The notes under the pieces are model-generated. The model had not been told where the DNA came from and ran no database searches. It saw only the letters and a program-made list of their open reading frames with translations. Of a stretch of 6,846 bases of DNA, positions 1 through 5,206 are shown piece by piece (the stretch's first letter is position 1; every line of letters begins with the position of its first letter). The stretch covers positions 1 through 6,846 of the forward strand of contig RPQV01000187.1 of assembly GCA_003818595.1 (NCBI GenBank), read 5' to 3'. The stretch comes from Calditrichota bacterium (lineage in GTDB: Bacteria; Zhuqueibacterota; Zhuqueibacteria; Residuimicrobiales; Krinioviventaceae). A program made the position numbers and the translations under genes.

Positions 1-195
1 TCCTCCCGCTCCGGTTTTCCAGGATTCCTGATTGAATTCAGTAGCCATCCAATTCGAGGGGGGCTCACTGACGCCGATAAAATATCGCCAGGCATCACCC
101 GGCAGAACCAGCGACTCCCAATGGTCGATGGCATAACTGCTTTGCAGAACCCCCAACAATAACAGTACAAAGAGTGGATTAGTAACGTTTTTCAA
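1..195 (-). CDS. Secreted protein, N-terminal fragment (CotH/LTD-associated type), partial
   Basis: Sixty-five codons are visible; the rest lies beyond the left edge. The frame starts at a TTG (193-195) preceded by GAGG with a 6-nt gap, and an in-frame TGA lies at 211-213, so the coding start cannot be further upstream than the TTG at 205-207. Residues 1-22 form a signal peptide: a Lys near the N-terminus, a hydrophobic core (LFVLLLLGVL) and a small-residue end (SSYA) before IDHWES. The mature start has W, 'DAWRYF.G..EP...W', 'F...SW..GAGG' spacing. From memory of the family this resembles the beta-sandwich (galactose-binding-like) domain that opens many secreted CotH-kinase or lamin-tail (LTD) proteins of FCB bacteria. 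It would be exported by Sec; a T9SS tail is expected but not visible. The family call is an inference from a short stretch. The signal peptide and frame are well supported. Confidence 0.7.
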   Translation of the reverse strand, partial: MKNVTNPLFVLLLLGVLQSSYAIDHWESLVLPGDAWRYFIGVSEPPSNWMATEFNQESWKTGAGG

Positions 196-200
196 GTATT

Positions 201-205
201 TCCTC
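201..205 (-). promoter_or_regulatory. Ribosome binding site that decides a TTG start
   Basis: GAGGA on the minus strand lies just upstream of the TTG at 193-195, leaving the usual spacing of about 5-6 nt. The first TTG of the frame (205-207) overlaps this site and has no good Shine-Dalgarno of its own, so the second TTG is preferred. No ATG or GTG occurs early enough to retain the signal peptide. Confidence 0.55.
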
Positions 206-256
206 AAGATTCAAAACGACCAAGTTATGCTGACTGTCTCAATTTTTTAAACATCA

Positions 257-284
257 AGTTTAGCAATTTTAACTGCAAATTCAA
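257..284 (-). promoter_or_regulatory. Candidate promoter of the left-edge secreted-protein gene
   Basis: On the minus strand TTGAAT (279-284) and TAAACT (257-262) are separated by 16 nt, each matching the sigma-70 -35 and -10 consensus at 4 of 6 positions. It would give a leader of about 55 nt. The same -10 hexamer and the same spacing recur upstream of the thymidylate synthase-like gene, which raises its credibility. It lies in the 143-bp gap after that gene's stop, where no convincing terminator hairpin is seen, so read-through is also possible. Confidence 0.35.
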
Positions 285-338
285 AGATTTTTTAATTTCA
301 CTCGTAAAGAAAAAACTGATGATCTATCGCAAAACGCG

Positions 339-1190
339 TCATCGCCGTCCCATACTGCTCACTTTGGACAAAATCTTGGGGATGGCGGCTTCCATCATGT
401 CCTGTACCATGAAATAGGGCATCGTTCGTTGCTCGAACGTCCGCTCATGAAGCGCATGGATGAACCGGCCTTCGAACTCGCGGAAATAGGAACCATACAG
501 ATGGTAACTGTCCGCTTGATGAACATATCTCCCCAACTCAACCCGATGTCCGCTGCGATCGGCTATTTTTTCAGCGATTTGTTTCTGCAGCATGATCAAT
601 GCAAACATATTCATGAACGCCGCCTTGTAGGCATCATTCGATCGAAAGCGAACATTGGTATTGAGAATCCATGTCCCCTCTTGGTCAGGTAGAATTCGAC
701 ACCAAATGCTCTGCAGACACGGAGGATCATAGCAGTCATTGTCTTCCCAAACCTTCCATGTCACCGCCTGTGCGCGTCGCGAAAAAGGCGTCTTGGCAAG
801 CTTGGTACAAATCATTTCAATTTGATCAATCAGACTTTCGCCGCTTGGAAAGTTATAGGAAAAAAGCCGCTGGTGATAGGTGTATTCCCATCGGGTGTCG
901 TTGGGATCATCGGCATTGCGCACCCAATGATCCTTGATGCCGTCGAGAACTTCGAGCACATATTCCTGAAGATCCTCCAAACCTCCGGGAAAATCCAAAT
1001 GAATCATCGGTTCCTGGAGCGGATGATGAATGACGATGGTCATCGAACAATCTTTGCTGGGGGGATCGCCCTCCTTGTCATATTCAGTCAGGACGTCGCA
1101 GCCTTGGGAATGCAGTTCGACAAGCGATTTTTCCCACGCCTGCGCAAGCGTGTCACCGGTCACCAATAGAACCGGAATGTTTCCGTTCAT
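339..1190 (-). CDS. Thymidylate synthase superfamily protein (short, archaeal-like form)
   Basis: A 283-residue cytoplasmic enzyme, ATG start with a strong GAGGAGG (1198-1204) 7 nt upstream. Thymidylate synthases methylate dUMP to dTMP with methylene-tetrahydrofolate; relatives hydroxymethylate dCMP. Visible landmarks, matched to E. coli ThyA from memory: W145-x-x-W148 (ThyA W80/W83), catalytic Cys in PPC158 (ThyA C146), R183-S-N-D186 (ThyA R166-S-C-D169), N194 exactly eight residues after D186 (ThyA N177) and H230-L-Y232 (ThyA H207-L-Y209). The Asn at 194 favours dUMP over dCMP, since dCMP hydroxymethylases carry Asp there. Odd points: the long segment between the W motif and the catalytic Cys is missing (only nine residues separate W148 and C158), as in archaeal-type synthases, and the His after the catalytic Cys is Leu. 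The family call is firm on the ordered motifs, but substrate and product are inferred. It is transcribed divergently from rmuC, with no folate or nucleotide gene adjacent, so I give no symbol. Confidence 0.82.
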   Translation of the reverse strand: MNGNIPVLLVTGDTLAQAWEKSLVELHSQGCDVLTEYDKEGDPPSKDCSMTIVIHHPLQEPMIHLDFPGGLEDLQEYVLEVLDGIKDHWVRNADDPNDTRWEYTYHQRLFSYNFPSGESLIDQIEMICTKLAKTPFSRRAQAVTWKVWEDNDCYDPPCLQSIWCRILPDQEGTWILNTNVRFRSNDAYKAAFMNMFALIMLQKQIAEKIADRSGHRVELGRYVHQADSYHLYGSYFREFEGRFIHALHERTFEQRTMPYFMVQDMMEAAIPKILSKVSSMGRR

Positions 1191-1218
1191 TCTTTAACCT
1201 CCTCATGAAATTTTCATT

Positions 1219-1238
1219 GATGCGTAACCAGATGCGTA
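1219..1238. repeat. Tandem 8-bp direct repeat, possible operator
   Basis: GATGCGTA occurs at 1219-1226 and again at 1231-1238, a 12-bp period with ACCA between copies. It sits between the candidate thymidylate synthase-like promoter and its ribosome binding site, so it would lie in the untranslated leader of that gene. A regulator site is possible. An imperfectly related AT-rich inverted repeat, ATGAAA-T-TTTCAT, lies at 1205-1217 next to it. Function is not shown. Confidence 0.4.
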
Positions 1239-1261
1239 TTTTACCAATAAGGGTGTGAATG

Positions 1262-1289
1262 AGTTTAGTCATTTTTTTTCTGGAATCAA
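1262..1289 (-). promoter_or_regulatory. Candidate promoter of the thymidylate synthase-like gene
   Basis: TTGATT (1284-1289) and TAAACT (1262-1267) on the minus strand are separated by a 16-nt spacer that includes an eight-A run. The start of transcription would fall near 1255, giving a leader of about 65 nt that carries the GATGCGTA pair. It lies back to back with the candidate rmuC promoter; the two -35 boxes are 40 bp apart. Confidence 0.4.
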
Positions 1290-1329
1290 AGAGGAAGGGA
1301 GTGGCACTGTATTCCCATTGCGAAATAAT

Positions 1330-1357
1330 TTGAAACAACTTTATTCTTTTGTAAATT
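1330..1357 (+). promoter_or_regulatory. Candidate rmuC promoter
   Basis: TTGAAA (1330-1335) and TAAATT (1352-1357) with a 16-nt spacer. A second -10-like site with an extended TG, TGTGATAAT at 1359-1367, overlaps downstream and could be the true one. Either gives an rmuC leader of roughly 105-120 nt. I see no riboswitch or protein-coding signal in the leader (1365-1480). Confidence 0.38.
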
Positions 1358-1480
1358 ATGTGATAATCGTTCAGGTGTTTTTAACAACATTCCTTTCGTT
1401 CGATGCGGTCTTGGCACTTAATAATGTTCCTCACCGTTCCGGAAGCTTGAAGCCAAAGAGTCAGTTGCCAGGAGGAAGTA

Positions 1481-2911
1481 ATGGCTGATATAATGATTCC
1501 ACTTTCTTTGCTTGCGATATCTCTAGTCATTTTGGTTTTGAATATTATTATATTAATCAGAACCAGGCTAAACAACAATTTCGATACCCGCAATCATTTA
1601 GATTCGTTTGAAAAAACTCTGGATAAAAATCAGATCAGAGTTCTCGACGAATTCTCAAGGAATAGGGAGGATTTTTCAAGAGAAGCAAAAGAATCAAGAG
1701 ATGATCTTCATAAGCTGTTTACCAATTTTGCTGCACTTTTTGAAGATAAATTCAAAGGTATCATTGATCTAGTGGGGAAAAATTCTAAAGATAATCGCGA
1801 AGAGCTCGCTGTAACATTACGTTCATTTGATGATAATTTTACTCAAAGCGTTAATAGATTTAATGATATTCAAAAACAAAATTTTGATGGTTTAATTGCT
1901 AAACAAGAAGATTTGACCGTAAAAACAGAAAATAAATTGGAAAAAATGAGAGAAAATATTGAACAAAAATTAAGATCGCTTCAGGAGGATAATAATTCAA
2001 AGCTTGAAAAGATGAGAGAAACCGTCGATGAAAAATTACATAAAACTTTAGAATCCCGTCTGGGTGAATCATTTAAAATGGTCAGTGAACGGCTTGAAGC
2101 TGTCCAAAAAGGATTGGGCGAGATGCAATCCCTGGCCACAGGAGTTGGTGATCTCAAAAAAGTCTTGTCAAATGTTAAAACGAAAGGTGTGCTTGGTGAA
2201 TACCAATTAGAAAACATACTTGAACAGTTATTGACAATCGAACAGTATGGGAAAAATGTCAAAACCAAAATGGGCAGCAATGATTCTGTCGAATTTGCCG
2301 TCAAGATACCGAACAAAGATGACTCCACAAAAATTCTTTGGCTTCCTATTGATGCAAAATTTCCTTCAGAAAACTATGAAATACTCATGAATGCATATGA
2401 TAAAGGTGAAGTACTGGAAATTGATAAAGCAAAAAAAGCTTTGGAGCAGACAATAAAGCAATTTGCCAAAGACATCAAATCAAAATACATTGACCCCCCG
2501 AACACAACAGATTTTGCAATTATGTTCCTTCCGTTTGAAGGCTTATACGCTGAAGTACTGAGAATCAATGGACTGTTCGAAATGATTCAGAGAGAATATA
2601 AAATTACCATTGCAGGTCCCACAACTATTTCGGCCTTTCTCAGCAGTTTGCAGATGGGATTCAGAACGCTTGCAGTAGAAAAGCGAACGAGTGAAATTTG
2701 GGAATTGCTCGGAGCAGTAAAAACTGAATTTGGTAAATTTGGAGAGATCCTTGAAAAGACAAAAAATAAATTGGATCAGGCAAGTAAGGAAATCGACAAT
2801 GCAGGGGCAAGATCAAGAGTAATTGAAAAGAAACTTAAAAATGTTCAACTTCTTCCCCAACAGGAATCAATTAAACTTTTAGAAGATAACTCTCTGGAAA
2901 ACATTGATTAG
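1481..2911 (+). CDS. rmuC: RmuC-family DNA recombination protein, membrane-anchored
   Basis: 476 residues, ATG start with AGGAGG (1470-1475) 5 nt upstream, TAG stop. Order of parts: one N-terminal membrane helix (about residues 6-28), a long charged coiled coil (about 35-215) and the RmuC domain (about 215-445). Diagnostic family stretches are the LGESFKMVSERLE and GLGEMQSLATGVGDLKKVL blocks, GVLGEYQLENILEQ (237-249), LPIDAKFPSENYE (288-300), FLPFEGLYAEV (349-359) and GPTTISAFLSSLQMG (379-393). D291-A-K293 with the upstream glutamates E240/E244 fits the PD-(D/E)XK-like nuclease fold proposed for this family. In E. coli, RmuC is reported to limit inversions at short inverted repeats; its biochemistry is poorly known. 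The coiled coil carries a repeated KLEKMRE block (152-158 and 174-180), 22 residues apart. By eye this gene is markedly more AT-rich than its neighbours, suggesting transfer or a different codon regime. It stands alone on its strand, so it is probably monocistronic. Confidence 0.95.
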   Translation: MADIMIPLSLLAISLVILVLNIIILIRTRLNNNFDTRNHLDSFEKTLDKNQIRVLDEFSRNREDFSREAKESRDDLHKLFTNFAALFEDKFKGIIDLVGKNSKDNREELAVTLRSFDDNFTQSVNRFNDIQKQNFDGLIAKQEDLTVKTENKLEKMRENIEQKLRSLQEDNNSKLEKMRETVDEKLHKTLESRLGESFKMVSERLEAVQKGLGEMQSLATGVGDLKKVLSNVKTKGVLGEYQLENILEQLLTIEQYGKNVKTKMGSNDSVEFAVKIPNKDDSTKILWLPIDAKFPSENYEILMNAYDKGEVLEIDKAKKALEQTIKQFAKDIKSKYIDPPNTTDFAIMFLPFEGLYAEVLRINGLFEMIQREYKITIAGPTTISAFLSSLQMGFRTLAVEKRTSEIWELLGAVKTEFGKFGEILEKTKNKLDQASKEIDNAGARSRVIEKKLKNVQLLPQQESIKLLEDNSLENID

Positions 2912-2924
2912 GAATAGTGCGTTT

Positions 2925-2996
2925 CCGACCCCGGGGTTGCCGCCAATAAAAACAGTTCCTATCCTGTGCTGATATAGGCGGCAACCCCGGGGTCGG
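2925..2996. repeat. 20-bp perfect GC-rich inverted repeat (REP/BIME-like or terminator stem)
   Basis: The left arm at 2925-2944 (CCGACCCCGGGGTTGCCGCC) is exactly complementary to the right arm at 2977-2996; the spacer is 32 nt. Each arm contains the 10-bp palindrome ACCCCGGGGT, so each could fold alone or both together. A weak inner stem, ACAG/CTGT (2952-2955 and 2964-2967), lies in the loop. It starts 13 nt after the rmuC stop and ends 59 nt beyond the stop of the convergent FG-GAP gene. It may end transcription from both sides, but neither flank has a T-tract, so an ordinary intrinsic terminator is unlikely. The GC-rich arms in an AT-rich setting look like a mobile repetitive extragenic palindrome pair. 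The pairing is directly seen; identity is an inference. Confidence 0.85.
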
Positions 2997-3055
2997 TCAA
3001 CAAAGCAAATGCAGTCTAAAAGAGGAAGCAAAAATGAGAAAAACGCAGGCTCCAA

Positions 3056-4894
3056 TCACTCCACCAACATGACCTTGTGCGTCTTTTGAAAATCATCCGC
3101 CTTGAAATGAAAAAGATACAAACCACTGCTCTGTTTCATCCCGCTATCATCGCGACCGTCCCAGACGACGGCATAAATTCCCGGCTGCTGCTCAGCCTGA
3201 ACCAATCTCCTCACCAGGCGCCCACGCATGTCATAGACAGTCAGCGAGACCGACCTTGCTGCCGGGAGCTGATATTCAATGGTCGTCTGCGGATTGAAGG
3301 GATTGGGGAATGCGGGGAACAGATCGACGGATTGAGGCAGAGCAGGTCTGGGCGCTGCAACACCCGTAATCGTAACTTGAATGGGCGGATAATAGTGTAC
3401 GGCGCCCTGAACGTCGACATCAGCCAAACGATAATAGAAAGCACCGGCACCAACCGACGAATCAGTGAACTGATAAAAAGTGGGCTCGCTGGAACTCCCT
3501 CTACCGATCAGTTCCGGAAAGGTCTGAAAATCAGCAATGGTCTCCCAATTCCGGCTTGCCTCCCGTCGCTGAATGATGAATCCCAAATTATCGATTTCAC
3601 TTTGCGTCACCCAACGCAGCAACACCCCGCCATTCACCACGGTTGCGGTGAACTCGCTCAGGGTCACCGGCAGTGCAAGGTCATCGATATTGTCATATAA
3701 ATAAACAGCACCCTGACCGATTTTTTCATCGATCTTTTTTCGCGGCGCAGCGACGGCTGTCGTTTTTTCAGAAATGGCGACCGCCGCACCAAATTTGTCT
3801 TTGAACATCTGATCCGAGGCCGATTTTTTGGCTTTTTGATCCCATCCCTCGTCACCGAGCAAAAACGAATAAACGGATCCGGCATCGATACCGTTGCCGT
3901 TATCCCCGGGCGCACCGACCACCAGATAATTTCCCAGCAGGGCCACGGAAAAACCAAAATAATCACCAGAATCGGCATCCACTGCCGTCAATTTGACGTT
4001 TTGCTGCCACATATCATTGGCTCGGTGATATACATACGCGGAACCGGCGTCAAAATCGAGGACATCATCTTTGAAAGCCCCGACAACCGCCCAATCTCCG
4101 TCGATATCGACGCTGGCGCCGAACATATTTCTGAGCGTACCATCCGGCGGCTGAAATTTTATGACCTGTCTCCAGGAATTGTCAATCTTTTCAAAAATAT
4201 AAGCTGCCCCATCGCTCTTGAGAGGCGAATCACTGCTGCAGGCGCCGATGAGCAATCTTTCACCGGAGAGCGCCAGAGCGCATCCGAAAGCATCCAAACT
4301 CTTGCCATCCGCCGGCGTCAACTTTGCATCCAACACCCATTGATCCGGCTTTTTAGAATGCGGTTTATAGACATATACTGCTCCCGACGCAGGTGCTGTC
4401 CCGCCGTCACGCGGAGCGCCAATCACGCAATAGTTCGGCGAAATAGCGAGCGAAAAACCGTAAAGGTCGCGGGGAATCAGCGACGGGGAACGAAACAATC
4501 CTTTCTGAACAAAGCGGCCATCTACCTGCTTGAATAAAAAAGCCGCTCCGGTAAATCGATTATACAGGCTGTCCCCCTGTGCGCCGACGAGAATAAAATC
4601 CTGACAATAAGCTATGGCGGAACCAAAAAGATCAAATGGAGCGGTATCAATTCCTGTCAGGACATCATCCTGAATCCATTGGGCAGCCTCCCGCCGAAAT
4701 AGATAGACTTGGCCGCGGCCAGCCCTATCTGTCATCGTGCCGGGAGCGCCGATGATCAACAGGCTGCTGTCCATTGCCACCGCACTGCCGAAATGGTCAC
4801 GCATGGCGCCGGGATCAGCAACGATTCTCAACTCCCCGGCATAAAGAGAGACTACAATCATCAAAATACAGATTATCTGCGTCGCTCTTTTCAT
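3056..4894 (-). CDS. Secreted FG-GAP seven-bladed beta-propeller protein with T9SS sorting tail
   Basis: 612 residues from an ATG at 4892-4894. An upstream in-frame GTG (4975) would add 27 residues ahead of the signal peptide, so the ATG is preferred although its Shine-Dalgarno is weak (GAAAGTGA). Residues 1-19 are a signal peptide (MKR, then TQIICILMIVVSLYA before GE). Seven FG-GAP repeats follow, with the FG or YG turn near residues 35, 90, 145, 203, 258, 313 and 368 (about every 55 residues), each followed by an IGAP/VGA-like strand; this is a full propeller. An FN3-like domain (about 408-510, opening LPVTLSEFTATVVNGGVLLRW) comes next. The C-terminus (about 520-612) is a type A sorting / FlgD-like Ig domain with FPAFPNPFNPQTTIEYQLP, VYDMRGRLVRRL, GIYAVVWDGRDDSG and GLYLFHF. 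It should cross the inner membrane by Sec and the outer membrane by T9SS. The propeller probably binds protein or polysaccharide; the ligand is unknown. It has no catalytic motif. Confidence 0.93.
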   Translation of the reverse strand: MKRATQIICILMIVVSLYAGELRIVADPGAMRDHFGSAVAMDSSLLIIGAPGTMTDRAGRGQVYLFRREAAQWIQDDVLTGIDTAPFDLFGSAIAYCQDFILVGAQGDSLYNRFTGAAFLFKQVDGRFVQKGLFRSPSLIPRDLYGFSLAISPNYCVIGAPRDGGTAPASGAVYVYKPHSKKPDQWVLDAKLTPADGKSLDAFGCALALSGERLLIGACSSDSPLKSDGAAYIFEKIDNSWRQVIKFQPPDGTLRNMFGASVDIDGDWAVVGAFKDDVLDFDAGSAYVYHRANDMWQQNVKLTAVDADSGDYFGFSVALLGNYLVVGAPGDNGNGIDAGSVYSFLLGDEGWDQKAKKSASDQMFKDKFGAAVAISEKTTAVAAPRKKIDEKIGQGAVYLYDNIDDLALPVTLSEFTATVVNGGVLLRWVTQSEIDNLGFIIQRREASRNWETIADFQTFPELIGRGSSSEPTFYQFTDSSVGAGAFYYRLADVDVQGAVHYYPPIQVTITGVAAPRPALPQSVDLFPAFPNPFNPQTTIEYQLPAARSVSLTVYDMRGRLVRRLVQAEQQPGIYAVVWDGRDDSGMKQSSGLYLFHFKADDFQKTHKVMLVE

Positions 4895-4910
4895 TCGTTC
4901 ACTTTCGCTG

Positions 4911-4944
4911 TTTAAAACCGTTAGCCAATTTAAAACGATTAGCT
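4911..4944. repeat. Imperfect tandem direct repeat before the FG-GAP gene
   Basis: TTTAAAACCGTTAGCC (4911-4926) and TTTAAAACGATTAGCT (4929-4944) match at 13 of 16 positions with an 18-bp period. The pair lies 17 nt upstream of the FG-GAP start codon, where an operator or leader element could act. No known regulator site is recognised. Confidence 0.45.
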
Positions 4945-5022
4945 GCCCTTTATGCTGTTTCTGAGCCTGACCCACGATGCAAAAGAAACCCCGCGCTGCG
5001 GATGCGATTATGTCTTGACGCC

Positions 5023-5050
5023 AATAAAAGATACTTTACTCTAAAATCAA
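5023..5050 (-). promoter_or_regulatory. Weak candidate promoter of the FG-GAP gene
   Basis: TTGATT (5045-5050) and TTTATT (5023-5028) on the minus strand, spacer 16 nt. The spacing and -35 match the candidates elsewhere in the window, but the -10 is poor. It would leave a leader of about 120 nt that includes the tandem TTTAAAAC repeat. Confidence 0.2.
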
Positions 5051-5137
5051 GTATACCGACGTTCTGGTAAAAATACGGATAAAAATTATTTAAACAACGA
5101 TAAAAATAGTCTTGCGCTGAACAAAGAAATCGCGCTC

Positions 5138-5178
5138 TCATTAATTTATTCCGTTGACAACAACATAGAAATTAATGA
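5138..5178. repeat. AT-rich 10-bp inverted repeat
   Basis: TCATTAATTT (5138-5147) and AAATTAATGA (5169-5178) are perfect complements around a 21-nt loop. The loop contains the small palindrome GTTG-A-CAAC (5153-5161). It lies 28 nt past the stop of the CotH/LTD gene. The low GC and lack of a T-tract on either side argue against an intrinsic terminator; a protein-binding site or mRNA end structure is possible. Confidence 0.45.
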
Positions 5179-5206
5179 ATTAACACGGTTCCGTCTTTCC
5201 GCTGTG

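Larger units (their letters stand above)
4895..5206. other. AT-rich intergenic spacer upstream of the FG-GAP gene
   Basis: This 312-bp stretch separates two same-strand genes for secreted proteins. I find no convincing gene in it. It holds a near-perfect 18-bp-period tandem repeat next to the FG-GAP gene, an AT-rich inverted repeat soon after the CotH/LTD gene stop, a weak promoter-like pair and a short imperfect ATACTT/AAGTAT inverted pair (5031-5036 and 5049-5054). A small GC stem, CCGC-AGC-GCGG on the minus strand near 4993-5003, is followed by GGTTTCTTTT and might be a weak terminator. The length suggests independent transcription of the two genes rather than an operon. Confidence 0.5.

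Noticed and set aside
822..1169. Plus-strand open frame of 115 codons
   Set aside because: It is antisense to the thymidylate synthase-like gene, which has a strong ribosome binding site and ordered catalytic motifs.
2925..2996. IS element or miniature transposon ends
   Set aside because: Only 32 bp lies between the arms, no flanking target duplication is evident and no transposase is present, so a simple palindrome or REP-like pair is the more economical reading.
3034..3072. Twelve-codon plus-strand open frame after AGAGGAAG
   Set aside because: The purine-rich site is well placed, but the peptide is too short to judge, overlaps the end of the convergent gene and has no coding signal.
3077..3700. 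Plus-strand open frame of 207 codons
   Set aside because: It is antisense to the FN3-like and T9SS sorting domains of the FG-GAP gene. Its protein is low in pattern and matches no family I know.
3836..4537. Plus-strand open frame of 233 codons
   Set aside because: It lies entirely antisense to the FG-GAP propeller, whose seven regular repeats prove the minus-strand frame. The plus-strand product has no recognisable domain and no good ribosome binding site was noted.
4895..4975. N-terminal extension of the FG-GAP protein from a GTG at 4975
   Set aside because: It would put 27 mostly polar residues ahead of a clear signal peptide and would make the tandem repeat at 4911-4944 coding. The internal ATG is the sensible start.
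5154..5181. TTGACA on the plus strand as a promoter
   Set aside because: There is no good -10 at the right distance and no plus-strand gene downstream; it would only read antisense to the CotH/LTD gene.
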